A stretch of 11,221 nucleotides of DNA from the NCBI RefSeq assembly GCF_000611645.1, contig NW_014011689.1, positions 1-11,221 on the forward strand, in the 5' to 3' direction. Shown here piece after piece: positions 1 to 6,811 of the stretch. The stretch comes from Monoraphidium neglectum (taxonomy: Eukaryota; Chlorophyta; Chlorophyceae; Sphaeropleales; Selenastraceae). A program made the translations under genes and the position numbers. Position 1 is the first letter of the stretch; the number at the start of each line of letters is the position of its first letter. The notes under the pieces were generated by a model. That model did not search any database and was not told where the DNA came from. It saw nothing but the letters and a program-made list of their open reading frames with translations.

Positions 1-305
1 GGGGAAGGTCTGCAACACGGTGGGGGAGCAGGGGGGGTTCCAGGGTGGGGTGGGGGGGTCCCAGGCTCTGAGCAGCCGCGGCGTGAGATCAGCCCTGGTG
101 GTGCGGCAGCCTGGACCTCCGGCCGTCAAGCCGGGCAGCAAGCGGGCGAGCGAGCTTCCGGCCGCGGCGCATGGGTTGCCCGCCCGCGCGCCTTCCATGG
201 GAAGCCCTCCCAAGCCGGCGCACGCGCCCCTCGTGCCCCCGGTGCTGGCTGCTCACCTCCCTGCGCCGTCGTCGCATCCCCTCCCTGCCTCTCCGCCTTC
301 CGAAG

Positions 306-1823
306 GCTACGAATCACTATGCTGATGTGAAGAAGGCCCTGCACTCCATTGAGGCGATCTGGGACTGCGTCGACCACAATGTGAGGCGGGGGCCCTGGGG
401 GCGGAATGCGCACATGACTCGTGCTTGTTGGGCCCCTGCCGGCGGCGTCGAGCGCGGGCGTGGGTTGTGCTGGCGGTCGCGCGGGGGCGGGTGCGTGCTG
501 GGTGGTTGGGTGGCGTCGCGCCGGCCGACCCGGCCCGACGCCGCAACGCAGCCTGCTGAGCTCCTGGTCTTGCGCGACTGCGGGCGCTCCCATAGCACCG
601 TGCGGGCGCGCCCGCACGCCCACACCTCCACGCACATACGCAGTCGCGTGCACACACGCACACAAAAACACACGCCCCTCTTCCACACACACACGCATGT
701 ACCACCCACCCCTCAACACACGCACGCCTCCCCTCACCCCCGACACGACCCACAAACGTGCGCTCTCCCCTGCACCCGCCCGCCGCAGACTGAATGCGAT
801 ATGTGGGCCAAGCGAGGCGAGTGCACCAAAATGGAGTCGTACATGAAGGAGCACTGCCGCCCCGCGTGCGGGCTCTGCAGCGCCAAATTCAAATACGTGA
901 CGATTGCAGAGCGCGAAAAGAAGGCCGCCGAGGCGGCGGGCGGGGGCGCGGGCGGCGGGCAGGCGCAGCCCGCCAAGGCCCCGGCGCCGTCGGCCAAGGC
1001 GGCGCCCGGGGGGCAGGGGACCGGGGAGGGCGGCGGCAAGGCGGAGGCGGGCGCGGGGGAGGCGGCGTCGAAGGGCGCGGACGGGGAGGGTGCTGCGGCG
1101 GCAGGGAAGGAGGCAGGCGCAGCGGCCGCCAAAGACGGCAAGCAGCAGCAGCAGCAGCAGCAGCAGCAGGCGGACGTGGTGGGCGAGGAGGACGCAAACC
1201 CGCAGCAGCAGCCGACGCCGAAGCCGCACGAAGGGCAGCAGGCGGCCGCGAAGGGCGCGGCGGCGGGCGGCCCCGGCAAGGGGCCGCCGGCGTCGAAGGC
1301 CGCCGCGGCGACCAATGCTGAGCTGGCGGCCCGCCACCCAAAAAGCAGCAAGCGCTACTCCGAGCTCGTCGCGCGCTGCAAGCTGCTGCGGGACGCGTCG
1401 CGGCTGTCCGACTGCGTGCGCGCGGCCGGGCTCGGGCTGCAGTTCGACGCACCCCTCAAACACTCCGCCGGCGGCGCTGGCGGCGGCGGCGCGGGGGCCG
1501 GCAAGACGGCGGTCGTCATGCTGGCGGGTGACGGGCGGCAGCAGCAGCGACAGACGCACGGCAAGGGCGACGCGGGGGACGCTCTTGAGGACCAGGAGAA
1601 GTTGGCAGAGGTGCACGCGGCCTTCCATTCGCGGCCCGGGGGCGGCTTTGAGAACATATTGATGGCGGGCGCCCGCGACCCGGTGGTTCGCGCCGAGGTG
1701 CTGCTCGTGGTTGGCGCGGCGGCGGCGGCGGCGGCCGTGTACGCGTACCGCAAGGGGTGGCTGCGGGCCGGGGTGGCGAGCTTGTTGGGGCGGCACGCAA
1801 AGGAGGCGCGCCTGAACGAGTAG
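306..1823 (+). CDS. ShK-domain protein with polyQ/Ala-Gly linker and C-terminal hydrophobic segment (3' part)
   Basis: Two exons are visible: 306-380 and 789-1823, separated by a 408-nt GTGAGG...CCGCAG intron in phase 0. A further exon may end at 19, before GTGGGG. Joining the two exons yields one complete ShK domain: WDC, VDHN, TEC, MWAKRGEC, YMKEHC, RPACGLC. All six cysteines are present, from codon 366-368 to codon 876-878. Then come a charged stretch (REKKAAEAA), a long Ala/Gly/Lys linker, nine consecutive CAG codons (1143-1169), a second ordered-looking part (RYSELVARCKLLRDASRL), and near the end a hydrophobic run of about 17 residues (1698-1748, LLVV then Ala7 then VYAY). A basic tail and the TAG at 1821-1823 follow. 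ShK domains are common as add-on modules in secretory-pathway enzymes of algae. The hydrophobic run suggests a single-span or tail-anchored membrane protein, which is inference. The N-terminal part, and so the main function, lies outside the window. No TGTAA was seen in 1824-2900. Confidence 0.72.
   Translation, partial: ATNHYADVKKALHSIEAIWDCVDHNVRRGPWGRNAHMTRACWAPAGGVERGRGLCWRSRGGGCVLGGWVASRRPTRPDAATQPAELLVLRDCGRSHSTVRARPHAHTSTHIRSRVHTRTQKHTPLFHTHTHVPPTPQHTHASPHPRHDPQTCALPCTRPPQTECDMWAKRGECTKMESYMKEHCRPACGLCSAKFKYVTIAEREKKAAEAAGGGAGGGQAQPAKAPAPSAKAAPGGQGTGEGGGKAEAGAGEAASKGADGEGAAAAGKEAGAAAAKDGKQQQQQQQQQADVVGEEDANPQQQPTPKPHEGQQAAAKGAAAGGPGKGPPASKAAAATNAELAARHPKSSKRYSELVARCKLLRDASRLSDCVRAAGLGLQFDAPLKHSAGGAGGGGAGAGKTAVVMLAGDGRQQQRQTHGKGDAGDALEDQEKLAEVHAAFHSRPGGGFENILMAGARDPVVRAEVLLVVGAAAAAAAVYAYRKGWLRAGVASLLGRHAKEARLNE
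599..618. repeat. 20-bp perfect palindrome in the ShK-gene intron
   Basis: The ten bases CGTGCGGGCG are followed directly by their reverse complement CGCCCGCACG, with no spacer. The site lies inside the 381-788 intron, just upstream of the CA-rich stretch. It could fold into a strong hairpin in the transcript or act as a dimeric binding site. No function is established. Confidence 0.7.
619..735 (+). repeat. CA-rich imperfect microsatellite in intron
   Basis: This stretch is dominated by CAC/ACA units, such as CACACACGCACACAAAAACA, broken by CG and CCC interruptions. It sits in the downstream half of the ShK-gene intron and merges into the pyrimidine/CA-rich run before the acceptor at 788. 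It probably serves only as simple sequence next to the 3' splice site. Confidence 0.75.
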
Positions 1824-2950
1824 GCGCGCGGCAAGGCGTGCGTGCCGCGTGTCGCGGCGGCGCGGTGTGCTCGGGGCAGGACGCGGCGGCTGGCGGCGCG
1901 CGGGCAGCGGCAAACCAGTGGCAGTTTTGCGCACGCGGCGCGTGCGTGGTGGCGGGCGTGATGCAATTGCATGTTGTGACTTTGTGGGGGCGGTACAGCA
2001 ACTCTCGCTTGCACCCTCGCAGCTCGCGCTCTCGCACGGCCCCCTGAATTGCACACCGCCTCTGTCGGCACGGCAGGTCCTCCTAGAGGCAGGCTTTTGG
2101 GTGTTTGATGAGGAGGTTCTTGCAGTGATTTTTCGTCGTCCTCTCAATTCTTTCAAGCACAATGTTGGTGGTGCAACCCTCGTGTCTGGTGTGGTGCCTC
2201 GCGTTGTTGCCCCACCCGCGCCAGGCCTGTCGTCATACTTCTCTTTTTGTTCGTGGCCGCCAGGGGCGGCAACCCAGATGCACGACAATCACACATTCCC
2301 ACAAGCGTAGTAAATTCAGGCTCAAGTACACCATACATGTCACCTAACAGGTAAAGTTGCCCAGAGTTGCCTTTGCACACGAAACAAGGGGCAGCGCGCG
2401 GGAGCGCACTCCGCATACACATTGCAGCACACGAGCTGTCTCAGCAACGGATTGCGTGGCATAGTTCGGTTCTATTGTTTGGACGGGATAATTGATCAAA
2501 TGGACAGCAAGGGTGCAACGTCTCGGGCCCCCCTCACGACATCACCACGTCATAAGCTTGGGTCAGCGGTGGCCACCGAGCAATTTCGGGTCAGAGGAGG
2601 ACGCCCGCATATCATCCTCGTATCTTATGTATGTCCAGCACACGGGCAGCACCAGTCTGGCCGAAACGAGGCGATCCTCGCTGTTTTCAATCAGCGTTGA
2701 AATCGAGGTTCCAGTGCCGCTTTCAGGAGAGGTGAGAATCCAAGTCTCTGGTCGAAATATGATGCATGATACGCTTGAGTATCGCCCTGGTCCCCTTCGT
2801 GGACTGCTGCTGCAGCAGCGGGGCGTAGTGGTGCAACACTTCACAAAGTGCCATGCAGGCAGGCCCGCAACTACTTGTTGACAGCACTGCCCACGATCTG
2901 ATATTCGACTGTTTCCCACAGCTGCAGTGCGCAAAACATCGTCAGCTGCA
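1824..2950. other. Probable 3' UTR and intergenic region, no gene recognised
   Basis: The stretch begins as the likely 3' UTR of the ShK gene and drifts to lower GC after about 2080. Open frames here (for example 1849-2310, 2422-2700 and 2492-2881 on plus, 2563-2982 on minus) have no recognisable composition, domain or splice-supported continuation. Strong-looking splice sites occur (CAATCAG at about 2695, GTGAGA at about 2732), so an unrecognised 5' exon of the next plus-strand gene could be hidden here. No repeat or mobile-element signature was seen. Confidence 0.4.
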
Positions 2951-4000
2951 ATGCAGGTGGGCAGCCGGTCAGGTGGCAGCAACTCGGCGACGGCTGGGCA
3001 GGATGGCGTCAGCGCGAGCGCTGTTGGTCCTGTATTGCGGGATGCTTTTCAACTGCCCATGCGGAAACAGACTATGCGTGCATCGTCAGGCTCACACATC
3101 GCTGCTGCTTGAGCTGCTCTCAAGTCTGCGCCTGCGCGAGGGGGCCTCAGCACCCCCCTGCCCGTAACGCAGGCCTCCAAGGCGGCACCCCTTGCAGGGT
3201 GCCCCTACCTGGAGCGGCTTGCCCCCGGCCAGGCGGCCTACTACCCATTCACCCTGCAGGACTGGCAGGCCGGGGCTGACCAGGTGCGGAGAGCTGACAG
3301 CACGGCAGCAACCACCTTGCGCGCAGGAGCCTTTGCATAGTGTGCGAGTTGTTGGTCACACAGTACTGCTCTCCTGCTACGGGGTGTTTGAGCTGACTCA
3401 TCACTACTGGCCCGGCACATCGGTGGCAAGCAACAGGCCTGGCGCCAACCCAGCCCGCGATCGTGTGCAGGGCTTGCAGGTCGTCCAGTGGGTTTGCCGT
3501 GAGGTGATCTTGGCACCTAGTTGCGCGCAATGCTCCCTTGCCGCTACCCCGCTTGCCTGCCATCGCAGGCCACTGCTCGGCTTGCAACCGGCCAGCTTGG
3601 GGCACCAGCGGGGCCAGAATCCTGGCCGCAGGAGGAGCAGGCCCACCAGAGGGAGTTACAGGGGCCGCAGCAACCACCGACACGATCTGGCGGCGCGCCA
3701 GCGGGGCCAGAGCTCAGGGAGGGGTTCAAGGTGGGAGAGGTCGCAGGAACGCCCTCTCAGGCGGAGCAGGGCGTGAGGAAGGAGCCGGAGGCTGCGGCCG
3801 TCAGCCCTGCCGGCGGTCCGGCTGTCGCCGCGGTGGCTGCGGCCGTCGGCGCAGCGCCGCAGCACGCTGAGCAGGCGGCGCGCGTCGAGGCGCCGGCTGA
3901 TCAGGATCCATTCTGGGCGGCGAAGGGGGGCGAAGGCGCGGCGCGGCCGGCGGAGGGGGCGCCCGGGGCTGGGACGGCTGTGCCTGGCGGGCAGCTGTAG
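2951..4000 (+). CDS. Unrecognised gene, tentative three-exon model
   Basis: One consistent splice model is 2951-3077, 3198-3283 and 3569-4000, giving about 214 aa. The first intron (3078-3197, GTGCAT...TTGCAG, phase 1) removes an in-frame TGA at 3110-3112. The second (3284-3568, GTGCGG...ATCGCAG, phase 0) joins two open frames. The middle exon encodes the least simple sequence (CPYLERLAPGQAAYYPF, then TLQDWQAGADQ). The last exon is rich in Gln, Glu, Pro and Ala (ESWPQEEQAHQREL, AAPQHAEQAARVEAPADQ, DPFWAAKGG) and ends at TAG 3998-4000. The start at 2951 is only the first ATG in that frame; upstream exons are possible, because the frame is open back to an acceptor-like CTGCAG at about 2926. I recognise no family. 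It could also be a decayed gene. AATAAA at 4214-4219 is the only polyadenylation-like signal nearby. It converges on the minus-strand gene ending at 4685. Confidence 0.35.
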
Positions 4001-4001
4001 C

Positions 4002-4118
4002 ATGGGCCGGCTGCGGGTGCAGGAACAGATGCGGCTTGCGTATGAGCAGGAACAGATGCGGCTTGCGTATGAGGAGGCAGAGAGTGCGTTGCGTTTGAGG
4101 GGTCGCACACCGTGGTAA
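4002..4118 (+). CDS. Short coding-like frame, possible out-of-frame C-terminus of the preceding gene
   Basis: An ATG at 4002 lies one base after the TAG that ends the previous frame. It opens 38 codons ending in TAA 4116-4118. The product is strongly protein-like: it has two copies of QEQMRLAYE, then EAESALRLRGRTPW, an amphipathic charged helix pattern. The same frame is open upstream to about 3777 but looks non-coding there (Arg-rich). The likely explanations are a one-base shift relative to the previous frame (mutation or assembly error), an unseen splice, or a small downstream frame. No RNA evidence is available to choose. Confidence 0.3.
   Translation: MGRLRVQEQMRLAYEQEQMRLAYEEAESALRLRGRTPW
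4020..4073 (+). repeat. Exact 27-bp tandem duplication (two copies)
   Basis: Positions 4020-4046 and 4047-4073 are identical 27-mers with no spacer, each beginning CAGGAACAGATG and ending GCGTATGAG. Twenty-seven bases is nine codons, so the copy number change preserves frame and duplicates QEQMRLAYE. Perfect identity points to a recent duplication. Confidence 0.9.
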
Positions 4119-4684
4119 TTGCCTAAGGGCGCAAGAGGCGGCCTAGTTGGAAGCATAGATGACGCTTCATGCCCGCTGCCACGTCACTGCTTAACACTGC
4201 GGAGGGCTGAAGCGGAATAAATGCATTGACTTGATGCGCCGCGTAACATGCGGGCGGCATATATGTGGAGGCTCAAGACAGCTTACACGTGGGTCAGCGC
4301 TGTGCACTAGGATGACGTGTCACATGGCAAGCTGCGACAAAAAAACGCATCCAGTTGCAGGCTTGTGCACGGTTCCTACAGCTGATCTGTGCGCAGCAGT
4401 AATCAGGGTCCATGTCGTGAGGGCTTGACAGCAGACAACTGCCAGCAACTTTTGGTCGACATCCCGCTTTTAGGCAGCCTTTTACAGACAGCCTTTGCGA
4501 TACACCAAACGATTTGAAACTGTTTGTAGGCCTTGCGAGCAACATCAGCTCAGACCCGGCCCCAAACAACTTGCGCGCTGGACGCAGGCCGCAGTGCAGC
4601 CCCCTGACAATCCACAAATGCCGCAGCCAAGGCATGCAGCGGCACCCATGCTGCTCCGCAGGCACATCTCCGGGCACTCGGCTG
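4119..4684. other. Convergent intergenic region and 3' UTRs
   Basis: This lies between the plus-strand frames ending at 4000/4118 and the minus-strand stop at 4685. It holds AATAAA on plus (4214-4219) and TGTAA on minus (4482-4486, and a second further out at about 4282-4286). Open frames here are low in coding character. I see no RNA gene or repeat. Confidence 0.5.
4482..4486 (-). terminator. TGTAA polyadenylation signal of the secreted-protein gene
   Basis: The plus strand reads TTACA, so the minus strand reads TGTAA. It lies about 200 nt past the TAG at 4687-4685, a normal 3' UTR length for a green alga. It is the first TGTAA downstream of that stop. Confidence 0.6.
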
Positions 4685-6220
4685 CTAGGGCGGCGTCGCG
4701 GGCGCCCGCTTGGAAGCGGGCGCGGGGCGCAGGACGCCGCCTTTTGCCGCGCCAGCAGCGGCCGCGACGGGGGTGGCGGCCACGGGGGCAGCGGTGGGGG
4801 CGGGGGCCTGGGTGAAGTGGTCCTCCTCATCAAAGGGCGTCAGAGGGGTATTGCAGCTCTTGAGGTACCTGAGGTGTCCGAGGTTTGACACGCGCAAGGC
4901 GAGGCGTCAATATAGCAGGCGGGCGGCGGCGCGATGGCAGCACCAACACGGGGAGCCAAGATGCACGGGGCCAGCAGAGGAATAAAATATGTGAGCCAGC
5001 GGTCGGGTGAAGCAGCCAAGAGGAGAAAGCGGCTTCCTCAGGCATTGCAGGGCAGGTGACCCACCAAGCCCCCACCCCTCCTGCAGCGCATCCAGGAGGG
5101 GCTGCTTGTTGTGATCCTGGGTGCTGTTGCCGACAGCAACAGCAAGCGCGCCCAGCAGCTCGGCCAGGGGTTGCTTGCAGCTGCGCCACGGCGCGGTCGC
5201 ACCCACCCACACGATCACTGCTGCACTCACCCGCAGTCGTCGATGTGGTTGTAGGAGAAGCCTGCGATTTAGGGTGGGAAGACAGCAACGGAAAGATGTT
5301 CGAGTGAGGAACATGGGGCTCAAAGGCGTCTGGGGTGAGGGTTGAGTCTGACTGCGGAGCCTGCGAGTGTCAACTTGCCGGCACAGCGGCTGTGGCTGCT
5401 GGAATTGTTTCGGATGCGACCAGGGTTTTCGGCGTCAGCAGGAGTGCAACGTCCCGCTCACGCACCCTTGCACAAGGGGTTGGCATCGCAGCCGGACTGG
5501 GCCTCGCGGATGCCGCCGCACACAATGCAGCGCGGGGAGGGCTGGCCGTCCTCGGTCTGAGCGGTGAACACGCAGTCGGGCCAGGTTGCGAGGTGGGGCG
5601 AACGCCACATTAATTCAGTGCTCTGCCAAGTAGGCTGCTCTGGTACAACTTGTGTTTGAAACACACTCTTGGAGCCAGCGGGACAACTAATCCAAGGGGC
5701 CACCCCAGGAAACGGTGCCTGCAGGGGCTGGCGGTGCCCATGATCACGTTCTGCCGCCTCGACAAATTCCACGCCGGCTAGTTGTCCATCAACCCGCTGG
5801 CGCAAGCGCCGGCCACTAAAGTGTGGGTGGCGCGCGTGGCTCAAATGCCACGTGCTCGCCACCGGGAGAGGGGCATGAATTCGATGTCGACATGCATCAG
5901 CAAGAATTAACACGGGTTGATGCTGCGCTTGCTTCGGTCGCGGCCGGCAGCGCGCAGCCGAGGCGTGTGTAAGTGGTCACCTGACCACACTCAAAGTCGC
6001 ACGTGCCTCGAGGGACGGCAACGCGCGGCCGATAACGGTACTCAGAACCCTCGGCTCCTGCATCGGGCACGCATGAATGGGTTGCACCTTCCACACAGGA
6101 GCCTCAGGGCTGCAGTGCTGCACATGAACCCAGTTGAACCGGCCCAATCTGCACACCTGGCGCCGCCAGCAGCATTGCTGTGGCCACCATCAGTGCTGCC
6201 AGCCCCACCATAGCTCGCAT
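4685..6220 (-). CDS. Secreted apple/PAN-like cysteine-rich protein, five exons, complete
   Basis: Exons on the minus strand are 6220-6157, 6057-5981, 5556-5466, 5261-5231 and 4868-4685. Introns are 99, 424, 204 and 362 nt, with donors GTGTGC, GTGACC, GTGCGT and GTGAGT. Phases 1, 0, 1 and 2 match at every junction, giving 148 aa. The first exon is a signal peptide (MRAMVGLAALMVATAMLLAAP), with likely cleavage near the AAPGA junction. The mature part has eight cysteines in TCDFEC, RCIVC, GCDANPLC, DDC and KSC. The run CDANPLCKGFSYN, then DDCGYLKS, is the pattern of algal apple/PAN-like domains (C-x5-C-x-G/A-F...C-x-YLK), which mediate protein or carbohydrate contacts outside the cell. YLK is created only by the last splice, which is strong support. 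The last 40 residues are a Pro/Ala linker with basic residues, suggesting a cell-wall-associated product (inference). A second ATG at 6211 is an alternative start. Exon 3 could instead begin at 5622, adding 22 residues that include WPDC. Confidence 0.7.
5076..5180 (-). other. Possible 105-nt cassette exon in the last intron of the secreted-protein gene
   Basis: Between acceptor GTGGCGCAG (ending at 5181) and donor GTGGGG (from 5075) lies an open 105-nt segment. It enters and leaves in phase 2, so it can be included or skipped without changing frame. It would insert 35 residues between DDCG and YLKS: CKQPLAELLGALAVAVG, then NST, a possible N-glycosylation sequon, then QPLLDALQEG. The composition is coding-like and GC-biased. 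The upstream intron would then be only about 50 nt. The skipped form restores the canonical CGYLK, so skipping is probably the main form. Confidence 0.35.
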
Positions 6221-6520
6221 AATCAAGATATTCCAGATCGAACTTAAGACCAGTAGATTGGACCTCAACGAGGGCCCGCGCGAGGTGCCCCGTGTTCCGC
6301 TCAACCTCGTCAATCGTCAACTGATCGGCAACGGGGCACGGGAGCAGCTTGTTTTGCCGCTTTGCGTTATCAAATGGGCAGGGTGGTACAAGTGTATGAG
6401 CTACGCAGCGCACAGCAGCGGCTGCACAATTCACGTTTGAACGCTCTGTCTTCCAGTCTTTCCAGGGACACTCTCCCATTGACCCTCAGGGGTGCTCTCG
6501 GAGATGGGTGTGCTCTGACC

Positions 6521-6526
6521 CTTATA
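6521..6526 (-). promoter_or_regulatory. TATA-like element upstream of the secreted-protein gene
   Basis: The minus strand reads GTATAAGGG about 300 nt upstream of the ATG at 6220, in an AT-richer patch. If used, it would give a long 5' UTR. Between 6221 and 6811 I see no gene: the stretch holds this presumed promoter and the 3' UTR of the upstream minus-strand gene. Confidence 0.25.
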
Positions 6527-6649
6527 CTCTTGCAATGATAATACACTGCCTGAACCGGTGTAAAGCACCATAACATTCCAGCCTCAACATGCCTCTGCCC
6601 CGCATGTGCCGACTTGCAAGCACTTGCTCGGCCTGGTTGGGCAGGATAG

Positions 6650-6654
6650 TTACA
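6650..6654 (-). terminator. TGTAA polyadenylation signal of the HIRIP3-like gene
   Basis: TTACA on the plus strand gives TGTAA on the minus strand, about 158 nt beyond the TGA at 6814-6812. It is the first TGTAA after that stop. Confidence 0.6.
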
Positions 6655-6811
6655 TGGGTGGCACGCGATTGTTTGTAATATCGCGATTGGTTGTCAGAAG
6701 CAATGCACTCAGCAAGCTCAATACACGATGACACGCATGTATGTGTCAGCCCCATCCCGGTCAGGTGCCGCAGGCCGCCGCAGCCGCCCGTGGCGTCCGC
6801 CTGCAGCCATG

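Noticed and set aside
366..878. ShK domain as evidence for a secreted animal-type toxin
   Set aside because: ShK modules are widespread in algal and plant enzymes and surface proteins. This one is embedded in a larger anchored-looking protein, so no toxic role is indicated.
1143..1169. CAG run as a transposon or recombination site
   Set aside because: It is a simple trinucleotide repeat coding polyQ in frame. There are no terminal repeats or target duplications around it.
126..2288. 720-codon open frame on the minus strand
   Set aside because: It is the antisense shadow of the GC-rich ShK gene. Its product is Arg/Leu/Pro-rich without domains, while the plus strand has a complete ShK domain.
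2645..2680. Short inverted repeat around GAGGCGATCCTC as a terminator-like hairpin
   Set aside because: The arms are only four to five bases and there is no neighbouring gene end. This is expected by chance.
3107..3115. TGA at 3110-3112 as a selenocysteine codon
   Set aside because: No selenoprotein-like context or SECIS-like structure was recognised. A phase-matched intron explains the stop more simply.
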